This document shows positions 35,958-44,471 of a DNA stretch of 64,000 nt, piece by piece; position 1 is the stretch's first letter; each line of letters starts with the position of its first letter. Both the position numbers and the translations under genes were made by a program. The stretch covers positions 124,001 to 188,000 of the forward strand of contig NZ_CP139348.1 of the NCBI RefSeq assembly GCF_038561965.1. Direction: 5' to 3'. The stretch is from Stutzerimonas stutzeri (GTDB lineage Bacteria; Pseudomonadota; Gammaproteobacteria; Pseudomonadales; Pseudomonadaceae). The notes under the pieces were generated by a model, which was not told the origin of the DNA, did not search any database, and was given only the letters and a program-made list of their open reading frames with translations.

Positions 35958-36551
35958 ATGTCCGAACGTACGGCTTACGTAGAGCGCAATACCCTGGAAA
36001 CCCAGGTCAAGGTCACCATCAATCTGGATGGCACCGGCAAGGCGCGCTTCGCCATCGGCGTGCCCTTCCTGGAGCACATGCTCGACCAGATCGCCCGTCA
36101 CGGGCTGATCGACCTGGATATCGAATGCAACGGTGACCTGCACATCGACGATCACCACACCGTGGAGGACGTCGGCATCACCCTCGGCCAGGCCTTTACC
36201 AAGGCCATCGGCGACAAGAAGGGCATGACCCGCTACGGGCATTCCTACGTGCCGCTGGACGAGGCGCTGTCGCGCGTAGTGATCGACTTTTCCGGTCGTC
36301 CGGGCCTGCAGATGCACGTGCCCTTCACTCGCGCCATGGTCGGTGGCTTCGACGTCGACCTGTTCCAGGAATTCTTCCAGGGCTTCGTCAACCACGCGCT
36401 GGTGAGCCTGCATATCGACAACCTGCGTGGGCAGAACACCCACCACCAGATCGAGACCGTGTTCAAGGCCTTCGGCCGCGCGCTGCGCATGGCCGTCGAG
36501 CTGGATCCGCGCATGGCCGGACAGATGCCGTCCACCAAAGGGTGCCTGTAA
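35958..36551 (+). CDS. hisB: Imidazoleglycerol-phosphate dehydratase HisB
   Basis: The seventh-step enzyme of histidine synthesis turns imidazole glycerol phosphate into imidazole acetol phosphate. The 197-aa product is the single-function form, without the phosphatase domain found in E. coli. Manganese-binding histidine motifs are HIDDHHTVEDVG and NTHHQIETVFKAF. ATG at 35958 is preferred over the TTG three bases earlier. The stop overlaps the hisH start (TAATG). Confidence 0.98.
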   Translation: MSERTAYVERNTLETQVKVTINLDGTGKARFAIGVPFLEHMLDQIARHGLIDLDIECNGDLHIDDHHTVEDVGITLGQAFTKAIGDKKGMTRYGHSYVPLDEALSRVVIDFSGRPGLQMHVPFTRAMVGGFDVDLFQEFFQGFVNHALVSLHIDNLRGQNTHHQIETVFKAFGRALRMAVELDPRMAGQMPSTKGCL

Positions 36552-37189
36552 TGCAGACCGTTGCCGTCATCGACTACGGCATGGGCAATCTGCATTCGGT
36601 GGCCAAGGCGCTGGAGCACGTCGGTGCTGGTCGTGTGCTGATTACCAGCGATGCGCAGGTCATCCGTGAAGCCGACCGCGTGGTGTTTCCCGGCGTCGGC
36701 GCGATTCGCGACTGCATGGCGGAGATTCGCCGGTTGGGCTTCGACGAGCTGGTCCGCGAAGTCAGCCAGGACCGCCCGTTCCTCGGCATCTGCGTCGGCA
36801 TGCAGGCGCTGATGGAGCACAGCGAGGAGAACGACGGCGTCGACTGCATCGGCCTGTTCCCCGGCCAGGTACGCTTCTTCGGCAAGGACCTGCACGAGGA
36901 CGGCGAGCACCTGAAGGTGCCGCACATGGGCTGGAACGAGGTCAAGCAGGTGGTCGACCATCCGCTCTGGCACGCGATTCCGGACAATGGCCGCTTCTAT
37001 TTCGTGCACAGCTACTACATCGAGGCCGGCAACCCGCGGCAGGTGGTCGGTCGCGGCCACTACGGCAACGATTTCGCCGCCGCGCTGGCCGATGGCTCGC
37101 GCTTCGCCGTGCAGTTCCACCCGGAGAAGAGCCACACCCACGGCCTGCAGTTGCTGCAGAACTTCGCCGCCTGGGATGGCCGCTGGTAA
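36551..37189 (+). CDS. hisH: Imidazole glycerol phosphate synthase glutaminase subunit HisH
   Basis: HisH supplies ammonia to HisF. The 212-aa class I glutamine amidotransferase has its nucleophile Cys81 in LGICVGMQAL, and His and Glu in VQFHPEKSH near the C-terminus. DYGMGNLHSV is the usual N-terminus. The start at 36551 overlaps the hisB stop, and an upstream in-frame ATG at 36542 lies within hisB. Confidence 0.98.
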   Translation: MQTVAVIDYGMGNLHSVAKALEHVGAGRVLITSDAQVIREADRVVFPGVGAIRDCMAEIRRLGFDELVREVSQDRPFLGICVGMQALMEHSEENDGVDCIGLFPGQVRFFGKDLHEDGEHLKVPHMGWNEVKQVVDHPLWHAIPDNGRFYFVHSYYIEAGNPRQVVGRGHYGNDFAAALADGSRFAVQFHPEKSHTHGLQLLQNFAAWDGRW

Positions 37190-37450
37190 ATGAGCCGGGC
37201 CAAGCTCAAACCGCCGGTCCTGACGCTGGATGCCGCTCAGGAGCAGGCTGCGCAGCAGGTCATCAAGCGTTTTCTGGAGGATCGCTTCGAACTTGAGCTC
37301 GGCTCGTTCGAGGCGCAGGAAGTGCTTGATCTGTTCGCCCGTGAAATCGCGCCGCTGTATTACAACAAGGCGATCTTCGACGTGCAGACGCACCTGAAGG
37401 AAAGGTTCGAAAGCATCGAAAGCGACTTGTGGGCACTCGAGAAGAGCTGA
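37190..37450 (+). CDS. DUF2164-like small protein within the his operon
   Basis: An 86-aa protein of unknown function. It contains VIKRFLEDRFELELGSFEAQ and LYYNKAIFDVQTHLKERFES, then DLWALEKS, typical of DUF2164. The start ATG follows the hisH stop with no gap, so translation is coupled. hisA follows 36 bases later. I recall the same gene between hisH and hisA in other pseudomonads. Its position suggests a link to histidine synthesis but proves nothing. Confidence 0.85.
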   Translation: MSRAKLKPPVLTLDAAQEQAAQQVIKRFLEDRFELELGSFEAQEVLDLFAREIAPLYYNKAIFDVQTHLKERFESIESDLWALEKS

Positions 37451-37486
37451 CCCTTAACCGACATTTGATTTGAACAGGTTCGAGCC

Positions 37487-38230
37487 ATGCTGATTATTCC
37501 CGCTATCGATCTGAAAGACGGCGCCTGCGTGCGTCTGCGCCAGGGCCTGATGGACGATGCCACGGTGTTTTCCGATGACCCGGTGGCCATGGCTGCCAAG
37601 TGGGTCGAGGCCGGTTGCCGTCGGCTGCACCTGGTCGACCTCAACGGCGCCTTCGAAGGCCAGCCGGTCAATGGCGAGGTGGTCACCGCCATCGCCAAGC
37701 GTTATCCGAACCTGCCGATCCAGATCGGCGGTGGCATCCGTTCACTGGAAACCATCGAGCACTACGTGCGCGCTGGCGTCAGCTACGTGATCATCGGCAC
37801 CAAGGCGGTCAAGCAGCCGGAGTTCGTTGGTGAGGCCTGCCGCGCCTTTCCGGGCAAGGTCATCGTCGGTCTGGATGCCAAGGATGGCTTCGTCGCCACC
37901 GACGGCTGGGCCGAAGTCTCCACGGTGCAGGCGGTCGATCTGGCGCGCCGTTTCGAGGCCGATGGCGTCTCGGCGATCGTCTACACCGACATCGCCAAGG
38001 ACGGCATGATGCAGGGCTGCAACGTCGAAGCCACCGTGGCCCTGGCCAACGCCAGCCGCATCCCGGTGATCGCTTCTGGTGGCATCCACAACATCGGCGA
38101 TATCCAGAAGTTGCTCGACACCAACACCCGCGGGATCGTCGGTGCCATCACTGGCCGCGCGATCTACGAAGGCACGCTGGATGTGGCCGAAGCGCAGGCG
38201 CTTTGCGACCTGAAGTACAAGGACGAGTGA
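37487..38230 (+). CDS. hisA: ProFAR isomerase HisA
   Basis: HisA is the (beta/alpha)8 isomerase that opens the ribose ring of ProFAR to PRFAR. The 247-aa product starts MLIIPAIDLKDG with catalytic Asp8, and has QIGGGIRSLETIE, the second acidic site region VYTDIAKDGMMQG, and VIASGGIHNIGD. The length is normal. It starts 36 bases after the DUF2164 gene. Confidence 0.98.
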   Translation: MLIIPAIDLKDGACVRLRQGLMDDATVFSDDPVAMAAKWVEAGCRRLHLVDLNGAFEGQPVNGEVVTAIAKRYPNLPIQIGGGIRSLETIEHYVRAGVSYVIIGTKAVKQPEFVGEACRAFPGKVIVGLDAKDGFVATDGWAEVSTVQAVDLARRFEADGVSAIVYTDIAKDGMMQGCNVEATVALANASRIPVIASGGIHNIGDIQKLLDTNTRGIVGAITGRAIYEGTLDVAEAQALCDLKYKDE

Positions 38231-38243
38231 TTCGCTGATCTGC

Positions 38244-38269
38244 GGTGGATCGGTGAAGCGCGATCCACC
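38244..38269. repeat. REP-like hairpin between hisA and hisF
   Basis: GGTGGATCG (38244-38252) pairs with CGATCCACC (38261-38269) and is followed by CTAC. A few bases on, AGCTTGAAGCCTG (38285-38297) recurs exactly at 44413-44425. Confidence 0.7.
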
Positions 38270-38328
38270 CTACACGCTACCTGCAGCTTGAAGCCTGCGG
38301 CTTGAAGAAGCTGCTTTCGGAGAAAGCC

Positions 38329-39099
38329 ATGGCCCTGGCCAAACGCATCATTCCCTGCCTCGACGTGGACAACGGCCGCGTGGTCAAGGGCGTTCAGTTC
38401 GAGAACATCCGCGACGCCGGTGACCCGGTGGAAATCGCCCGCCGCTACGACGAGCAGGGCGCCGACGAGATTACCTTTCTCGATATCACCGCCAGCGTCG
38501 ACAACCGCGATACCACGCTGCATACCGTCGAGCGCATGGCCAGCCAGGTGTTCATCCCGCTGACCGTGGGCGGTGGCGTGCGCAGCGTGCAAGACATCCG
38601 CAACCTGCTCAACGCCGGCGCCGACAAGGTCTCGATCAACACCGCCGCGGTGTTCAACCCCGAGTTCGTTGGCGAGGCTGCTGATCGCTTCGGCTCACAG
38701 TGCATCGTCGTCGCCATCGATGCGAAAAAGGTCTCTGCGCCGGGTGAGCCTGGCCGCTGGGAAATCTTCACCCATGGCGGGCGCAAACCCACCGGACTGG
38801 ATGCGGTGGCCTGGGCGAAGAAGATGGAAGACCTGGGCGCTGGAGAGATCCTGCTGACCAGCATGGATCAGGATGGCGTGAAGAGCGGCTACGACCTGGG
38901 CGTCACCCGGGCCATCAGCGAAGCGTTGTGCATTCCGGTGATCGCCTCCGGTGGCGTCGGCAATCTGCAGCACCTGGCCGACGGCATCCTCGAAGGCAAG
39001 GCCGACGCGGTACTCGCGGCCAGCATTTTCCACTTCGGCGAGTACACCATCCCGGAAGCCAAGGCCTATCTGGCTGCCCGCGGCATCGTGATGCGTTGA
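38329..39099 (+). CDS. hisF: Imidazole glycerol phosphate synthase cyclase subunit HisF
   Basis: HisF joins PRFAR and ammonia from HisH to give IGP and AICAR. The 256-aa barrel begins MALAKRIIPCLDVDNGRVVK with the catalytic-type Asp, and has LTVGGGVRSVQDIRN, AIDAKKV and LLTSMDQDGVKSGYDL, then PVIASGGVGNLQH. The start is 38329, not the ATG nine codons earlier. A 98-base gap with repeats separates it from hisA. Confidence 0.98.
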   Translation: MALAKRIIPCLDVDNGRVVKGVQFENIRDAGDPVEIARRYDEQGADEITFLDITASVDNRDTTLHTVERMASQVFIPLTVGGGVRSVQDIRNLLNAGADKVSINTAAVFNPEFVGEAADRFGSQCIVVAIDAKKVSAPGEPGRWEIFTHGGRKPTGLDAVAWAKKMEDLGAGEILLTSMDQDGVKSGYDLGVTRAISEALCIPVIASGGVGNLQHLADGILEGKADAVLAASIFHFGEYTIPEAKAYLAARGIVMR

Positions 39100-39185
39100 T
39101 TACGGCGCCCGTTTGAACAAGGCTTAAGCTCGATACAAGGACACGTCCGCGGCTGTTGCGGACAGGCACTCAGGAGATTTCTCGC

Positions 39186-39935
39186 ATGCTCAAGACAATC
39201 GCTTCCATGGCCGCTGCGGCGCTGCTGTTCGGCGCCACGCTGGGCCACGCGCAGACACCGGTGAAAATCGACCTGCTGACGGAGAACTTCCCGCCTTACA
39301 ACATGGCGGCTGACGGCAAGAACTTCGCCCGCGATGAAAACATCAGCGGTATCGCCGTGGACATCGTGCGCGAGATGTTCAAGCGCGCCGGCGTCGACTA
39401 CAGCCTGACGTTGCGCTTCCCCTGGGAGCGCATCTACGGCATGGCGCTGGAGAAGCCGAACTACGGCGTGTTCGTCACGGCGCGTCTGCCTGAGCGTGAA
39501 GAGCTGTTCAAATGGGTCGGCCCGATCGGCCCGGACGATTGGGTATTGCTGGCTCGCGGCGACAGCCCGATCAACCTGACCAGCCTGGAACAGGCCAGCC
39601 AGTACAGCGTGGGTGCCTACAAGGGCGACGCCATCGCTGAGCATCTGGACGGTCAAGGCCTGAAGCCGGTGCTTGCCCTGCGCGATCAGGAGAACGTGAA
39701 GAAGCTGATCGACGGCAAGATCGACCTCTGGGCCACCGGTGACCCCGCAGGCCGTTACCTGGCGCGTCTGGAGGGCGTAACGGGGCTCAAGCGTGTGCTG
39801 CGCTTCGACAATGCGGAGCTGTACCTGGCGCTGAACAAGCAGGTCGCTGACGAAACCGTGCAGAAGCTGCAAAAGGCGCTCGACCAGATGCGCAGCGAAG
39901 GCGTGATCGACGCGATCAACGCACGTTACCTCTGA
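39186..39935 (+). CDS. Solo periplasmic solute-binding protein (first of a pair)
   Basis: A 249-aa exported protein of SBP_bac_3 type. The signal peptide MLKTIASMAAAALLFGATLG ends near HAQ. The mature part begins VKIDLLTENFPPYNMAADGK and contains ISGIAVDIVREMFKRAGVDY, then TLRFPWERIYGMALEKPN, then LRDQENVKKLIDGKIDLW. The protein from 40164 is clearly a paralogue. Both follow hisF on plus and match PA5139/PA5138 in position. There are no permease genes, so a distant partner or sensing role is possible. Confidence 0.88.
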   Translation: MLKTIASMAAAALLFGATLGHAQTPVKIDLLTENFPPYNMAADGKNFARDENISGIAVDIVREMFKRAGVDYSLTLRFPWERIYGMALEKPNYGVFVTARLPEREELFKWVGPIGPDDWVLLARGDSPINLTSLEQASQYSVGAYKGDAIAEHLDGQGLKPVLALRDQENVKKLIDGKIDLWATGDPAGRYLARLEGVTGLKRVLRFDNAELYLALNKQVADETVQKLQKALDQMRSEGVIDAINARYL

Positions 39936-39987
39936 TCCCCTTCGCTCAGCGCGCCCTGCGTTGAGCGTAATGTGATGGCGGCGCGCC

Positions 39988-40003
39988 GGTAGGGTGCGCT
40001 ACC
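39988..40003. repeat. Short REP-like hairpin between paired binding-protein genes
   Basis: GGTAG-GGTGCG-CTACC forms a 5-bp hairpin related to the GTAGGGTGG-type repeats elsewhere in the window. Confidence 0.45.
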
Positions 40004-40163
40004 CATCCATCTCGCGCCGTTCTAGCGCGTCAATCGTTCCTTCTGTATCGCGCTTTCTGGACTACGCTGCTGCAGCGCTGTGCTGGTTCGCATCTTGCTT
40101 TCGACCGGTTCGGCCATGATCCGCGGAGGGCGGATCGAGGAATCCAGAACGAGGGAACGAGCC

Positions 40164-40910
40164 ATGCTGAAAAGAATCCTTGCCACCATCACACTGCTGC
40201 TTTGCACCCAGGCGCACGCCGAGCTGGCTGACGACTACCGCGTCGTGCTGCTGACCGAGAATTTTCCACCATTCAACATGGCCGAAGACGGCAAGAACTA
40301 CGCCGCCGATGCGAAGATCCACGGCATCAATGCCGACATCGTGCGCGAGATGTTCCGCCGCGCGAAGATCCGTTATGAGCTGAGCCTGCGTTTCCCTTGG
40401 GATCGCATCTATAAACAGGTACAGGAGCAGCCTGACCAGGGACTCTTTTCCACTACCTTCACCGCCGAGCGTGAGCCACAGTTCAAGTGGGTCGGCCCGC
40501 TGGCGAGCATCAGCTGGGTCCTGCTCGCGCCAGCCGACAGTCCTTTACGCCTGTCCGGATTGGACGAAGCGCGCAACCTGCGCATCGGTGCCTATAAGAA
40601 CGATGCGGTGAGTCAGCATCTGGAAAGCAAGGGACTGGCACCGATCAACTCGCTGCGCGACCAGGAGAACGTTGGCAAGCTGCTCAAGGGGCAGATCGAC
40701 GTCTGGGCGACAGCTGATCCGGTGGGACCCTATCTGGCCAAGCAGGAAGGCGTGACTGGCCTGAAGCCGGTGCTGCGCTTCAATGAGGCGCGATTGTTCC
40801 TAGCGCTCAACCGCGCGACGCCGGACGAAGTGGTCGAGCGCTTGCAACGGGCGCTGGATGCGATGCGCGCCGACGGCACGGTGGACGCAATGCTGCAGCG
40901 CTATCTCTGA
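40164..40910 (+). CDS. Solo periplasmic solute-binding protein (second of a pair)
   Basis: A 248-aa paralogue of the preceding protein. The signal peptide MLKRILATITLLLCTQAHA is followed by VVLLTENFPPFNMAEDGKNY. Shared blocks are IHGINADIVREMFRRAKI, LRFPWDRIYKQVQEQPD, and SLRDQENVGKLLKGQIDVWA. The start at 40164 is chosen for the signal peptide; the frame is open 28 codons further up. It converges with the minus-strand deacetylase gene, 3 bases apart. Confidence 0.88.
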   Translation: MLKRILATITLLLCTQAHAELADDYRVVLLTENFPPFNMAEDGKNYAADAKIHGINADIVREMFRRAKIRYELSLRFPWDRIYKQVQEQPDQGLFSTTFTAEREPQFKWVGPLASISWVLLAPADSPLRLSGLDEARNLRIGAYKNDAVSQHLESKGLAPINSLRDQENVGKLLKGQIDVWATADPVGPYLAKQEGVTGLKPVLRFNEARLFLALNRATPDEVVERLQRALDAMRADGTVDAMLQRYL

Positions 40911-40913
40911 GGC

Positions 40914-41711
40914 TCAGCGGTAAATGCCACCGCGGCCATGAGCGGCCATCGCCCGGTTGCTGCGCGTGGCAATCATCTGCCCCACATCGACCCATTCGAT
41001 GCCCTGCGCCGACAGTCGTGGCAACTCGCGCTCCAGCAGGGCCAGAGTGCTCTCGTGGGGATGCCCGATGATCACCACCGAGCCCTGTTTGCGCGCCAGT
41101 GCGATTGCGGCGCGAAAGCGTTCGGCTACGGCCTCTGCCGAAGGGTTGTCGTCCAGAAAGATATCTCGCGACAGGCTGGCCAGTGCCGCGCGCTGTGCAC
41201 TGGCAGCGGCCACGGTACGCGGGCTGGTGCGGCTGTCGAGGAAGAACAGGTGGCGGCGCTGCAGCTCGCCCATCAGCCAGCTCATCGGCTGTACCTGATC
41301 AGTCATGGCGCTACCCATGTGATTGTTCAGGCCGCTGGCATGCGGTACCGCAGCCAGCGCAGCGTCGAGGCGGCGGGCCAGTTCGTCATGCGGCAGCTCA
41401 GGACGCCAGGCGAAACGGCCCTGAGCGGGCGCCATCGGCATGTGCAGCATGACCGTCTTGCCGGCGCGATGGGCCTGCTCGGCCAGCGCAGCTGCGTGAC
41501 GGGTGTCAGGGAGAATTGCCAGGGCTACCGGTCCCGGCAGTTGCAGCACGCGGCGATCGCGTGCCGGGTTCTGTCCGAGGTCGTCGATTATCAGGGTCAG
41601 CCGGGGCCTCGGCGTATGCTCCGGCGCGGCTGCGGGCTCGCTGGCGTATAGCGCCTGGCTGGCGAGCATCACCAATAGCGCCAGGCCCGATGCCCAGCCT
41701 GCCATCTTCAC
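40914..41711 (-). CDS. Divergent polysaccharide deacetylase family protein (YibQ-like)
   Basis: A 265-aa exported protein. The N-terminus MKMAGWASGLALLVMLASQA is a signal peptide. The body has LTLIIDDLGQNPARDRRVLQ, ALAILPDTRHAAALAEQAHR, VMLHMPMAP and ASGLNNHMGSAMT, typical of the YibQ/DUF610 branch of the deacetylase fold. It acts on the periplasmic side, with unknown substrate. The GTG at 41711 overlaps the ctpA stop, and an ATG two codons later (41705) is an equal candidate. Confidence 0.88.
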   Translation of the reverse strand: MKMAGWASGLALLVMLASQALYASEPAAAPEHTPRPRLTLIIDDLGQNPARDRRVLQLPGPVALAILPDTRHAAALAEQAHRAGKTVMLHMPMAPAQGRFAWRPELPHDELARRLDAALAAVPHASGLNNHMGSAMTDQVQPMSWLMGELQRRHLFFLDSRTSPRTVAAASAQRAALASLSRDIFLDDNPSAEAVAERFRAAIALARKQGSVVIIGHPHESTLALLERELPRLSAQGIEWVDVGQMIATRSNRAMAAHGRGGIYR

Positions 41712-43027
41712 TGGCCGCGGGTGAGGTTCAGTCCCTTGAGCAGATTCAATGCCTGACCGAGCTGGTAGTCGTCGTCCTGCGGGCGCGGCGAGTCGCTGGC
41801 GATCTGGGTGGCGGTGGGGCGGTCCGGGCCGCCGTTGCCGTTGCCCAGATGGCCGGCAAGATCGGCCTCGCGGAAGCCATCGGCGGCCTGCTCGCGGGTC
41901 AGCTTGGCGCGCTCGACCTTGATGTCCGGCTCGATGCCCTGGGCCTGGATAGAACGGCCGTTGGGGGTGTAGTACAGCGCGGTGGTCAGCTTGAGCGCGC
42001 GATCATTGTTCAGCGGCAGCACGGTTTGTACCGAGCCCTTGCCGAAGCTGTCGGTGCCCATCACCACGCCGCGCTTGTGATCCTGCAGCGCGCCGGCAAC
42101 GATCTCCGATGCCGAGGCGCTACCGCCATTGATCAGTACTACCAGTGGCACGCCCTCACTGGCATCGCCCGGGTCGGCGTTGAAGCGCAGCTCGGAATTG
42201 GCGATGCGGCCTTTGGTGTAGACGATCAGGCCCTTGGTGAGGAAGTGGTCGGAAATCTCGACTGCTGCCTGCAGTACGCCGCCGGGGTTGTTGCGCAGGT
42301 CGAGGACCAAGCCGTTCAGCTTCTTGCCGTCGTTGTCCCTCTTCAGCTTGGCCAGTGCCTTGCCGACTTCCTCGCCGGAATTGACCTGGAACTGGGTGAC
42401 GCGCAGGTAACCGTAGCCGGGCTCCAGAATCTGGCTGCGGACGCTGCGCACCTTGATCACCGCGCGGGTCAGCTTCACATCGAATGGTTGGCCGCCTTCG
42501 CGCACCAGCGTCAGGCTGATGCTGCTGCCCGGCTTGCCGCGCATCTTGCCGATGGCGTCCATCATCGACAGGCCCTTGGTTGGCTGGCCATCGATCTTGA
42601 CGATCAGGTCGCCGGCTTCGATACCGGCCTTCGATGCCGGGGTATCGTCGATCGGCGAGACGACCTTGATGAATCCGTCTTCCATGCCGACCTCGATGCC
42701 GAGGCCGCCGAATTCGCCGCTGGTGCTTTCCTGCAGCTCGGCGAACGCCTCGGGCTCCAGATACGCCGAATGCGGGTCGAGATTGCTGAGCATGCCCTTG
42801 ATGGCGTTTTCCAGCAGGGTCTTGTCATCCACCGGCTCGACATAGGCGGCCTTGATGCGGTCCAACACCTCGGCGAAGGTGCGCAGTTCATCCAGTGGCA
42901 AGGGGGCCTTGGAGCTCGGCGCCGCAGCTTCCGCCGGTGGCTGCTGGGCCCAGGCGCCGCCGTGCATCCCCAGCAATATGGCCAGGGCGAGCGTGGATGG
43001 GCGGGCGAAACGGCGCAGGTGCAACAT
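41708..43027 (-). CDS. ctpA: Carboxy-terminal processing protease CtpA (S41 family)
   Basis: A 439-aa periplasmic serine protease with a signal peptide (to AWAQQ), an N-terminal helical segment, a PDZ domain (GGLGIEVGMEDGFIKVVSPI), and the S41 core: LVLDLRNNPGGVL, catalytic Ser in GGSASASEIVAGAL, and Lys in DSFGKGSVQTV. In P. aeruginosa CtpA works with the lipoprotein LbcA to degrade peptidoglycan hydrolases. It lies between envC and the deacetylase, as in PAO1. Confidence 0.95.
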   Translation of the reverse strand: MLHLRRFARPSTLALAILLGMHGGAWAQQPPAEAAAPSSKAPLPLDELRTFAEVLDRIKAAYVEPVDDKTLLENAIKGMLSNLDPHSAYLEPEAFAELQESTSGEFGGLGIEVGMEDGFIKVVSPIDDTPASKAGIEAGDLIVKIDGQPTKGLSMMDAIGKMRGKPGSSISLTLVREGGQPFDVKLTRAVIKVRSVRSQILEPGYGYLRVTQFQVNSGEEVGKALAKLKRDNDGKKLNGLVLDLRNNPGGVLQAAVEISDHFLTKGLIVYTKGRIANSELRFNADPGDASEGVPLVVLINGGSASASEIVAGALQDHKRGVVMGTDSFGKGSVQTVLPLNNDRALKLTTALYYTPNGRSIQAQGIEPDIKVERAKLTREQAADGFREADLAGHLGNGNGGPDRPTATQIASDSPRPQDDDYQLGQALNLLKGLNLTRGQ

Positions 43028-43098
43028 GTCGAACTCCAGTTATGAGAGGGCGCGCTTGGCAATGCGGGCGGCTCGGCAGGACCGAATACCGTAACTCG

Positions 43099-44355
43099 CT
43101 AGCCTTGCGCGCGACACCATTGGGCGGGGTCGCTGGGGCGGCCCTGCTGCCGAATGGCGAAATACAGTGCAGCGGTTTCCTGACCGCCGCTGGTGCCTAC
43201 CGTGGCGATCGGATCGCCGGCCTTGACGATGTCGCCGGCGTCACGCAACAGGCTCTGGTTGTGACCATACAGGCTCAGGTAACCATTGCCGTGGTCGAGA
43301 ATCACCAGCAGCCCGGCGCCACGTAGCCAGTCGGCAAATACTACCCGGCCGCCGTGCACGGCGCGGACTTGCGTGCCGACGCTGGCACCGATCAGTACGC
43401 CGTCCCACTTGGTTCGAGCGTCGCCGCCGCGCGGAGTGCCGTAGCGGGCGACGAGACGTCCATCGACCGGCCATGGCAGCTTGCCCTTGGCCTGGGAGAA
43501 CGGCCCGCCGAAGTTGCCGCCGGCGCTGGACACCGTAGGCCCGCTCGGTGCCGGCGCTGCGCCGGCTGCCTGGCGCTGCTGCTCTCGCTGGCGCTCGGCT
43601 AGCAGAGCGCGCTGTCGCGCTTCTTCGGCTTCGCGCGCCTGGCGGGCCAGGGTCGCTTCGATGGTCTTGAGCACGCGCTCGAACTGGGCCTGCTCCTGAC
43701 GGCGGGCTTGCAGCTTCTGCTCGCGGCTGGAGAGATCGCTATTGAGCTTGGCGAGGGTCTGCTGACGTTCCTTGCGCACCTCGGCGAGCTGATTGCGGCG
43801 CTCGAGCAGGCCATCCTTCTTCTCCGCCAGCAGGCTTTGCTGCGTGGCGATATCGGCTTCGACGTTGGCCAGCTGGCGCAGGGTCTCGTTGAAATTGTCG
43901 AGCTGCTCGAGACGAGCCTTGTTGAGGTAATCGTAATAGGTGATGGTGCGGCTGAATTTTTCCGGATTCTGCTGGTTGAGCAGCAGCTTGAGGTATTCCT
44001 GTCGACCGTTCTGGTAGGCGGCGCGGGCCTGCAGGCCAATCAGTCGCTGCTGCTCCAGGCGGGCGCCCTCGAGGGTGGTCTTCTCGTCGTTCAGGCGTTC
44101 CAGCTCCGCCTCGCTGCGGTCGATTTCCTGCTGCAGAGTATCGACCTGCTTTTCCAGCTGGCCCAGTTCGCTTTCGGTGGTCTTCAGCTGCTTCTGAACA
44201 CCGGATTTCTCCTGCTCGATCTGCTTGAGCAGCTTCTGCAGTTCGGCAACGTCCTGGCGAGCGGCTTCGATCTGCTGCCGCGCTGCAGCACGTTCGTCCG
44301 CTACGGCGGGGCCGAGCAGGCAGAGGAAGGCGAGGGCGAGAAAAGTACGAGGCAT
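43099..44355 (-). CDS. envC: Murein hydrolase activator EnvC-like
   Basis: A 418-aa protein with a signal peptide (to ADERA), a long coiled coil (about 25-270), and a C-terminal LytM/M23 domain. The metal-site residues of active M23 peptidases are lost: KWDGVLIG stands where HxGxD is expected, and LYFAIRQQGRP where LHFE occurs. This fits EnvC, a non-enzymatic activator of division amidases. The ending DPAQWCRAQG is typical. Confidence 0.92.
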   Translation of the reverse strand: MPRTFLALAFLCLLGPAVADERAAARQQIEAARQDVAELQKLLKQIEQEKSGVQKQLKTTESELGQLEKQVDTLQQEIDRSEAELERLNDEKTTLEGARLEQQRLIGLQARAAYQNGRQEYLKLLLNQQNPEKFSRTITYYDYLNKARLEQLDNFNETLRQLANVEADIATQQSLLAEKKDGLLERRNQLAEVRKERQQTLAKLNSDLSSREQKLQARRQEQAQFERVLKTIEATLARQAREAEEARQRALLAERQREQQRQAAGAAPAPSGPTVSSAGGNFGGPFSQAKGKLPWPVDGRLVARYGTPRGGDARTKWDGVLIGASVGTQVRAVHGGRVVFADWLRGAGLLVILDHGNGYLSLYGHNQSLLRDAGDIVKAGDPIATVGTSGGQETAALYFAIRQQGRPSDPAQWCRAQG

Positions 44356-44427
44356 TGGAGGGCGTCAACCGAGCGTTATGACCGGCGTAGTATGCCTAAA
44401 AAGCAAGCTTGAAGCTTGAAGCCTGTA

Positions 44428-44462
44428 GCGGGAAGCGGCGGCTGACGCCATCCGCTTCCCGC
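44428..44462 (-). terminator. Hairpin after gpmI
   Basis: GCGGGAAGCGG (44428-44438) pairs exactly with CCGCTTCCCGC (44452-44462), just beyond the gpmI stop. There is no close T-run; CTTTTTA follows about 25 bases further. Beside it, AGCTTGAAGCCTG repeats the motif near 38285. Confidence 0.6.
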
Positions 44463-44471
44463 CTTGCGCGA

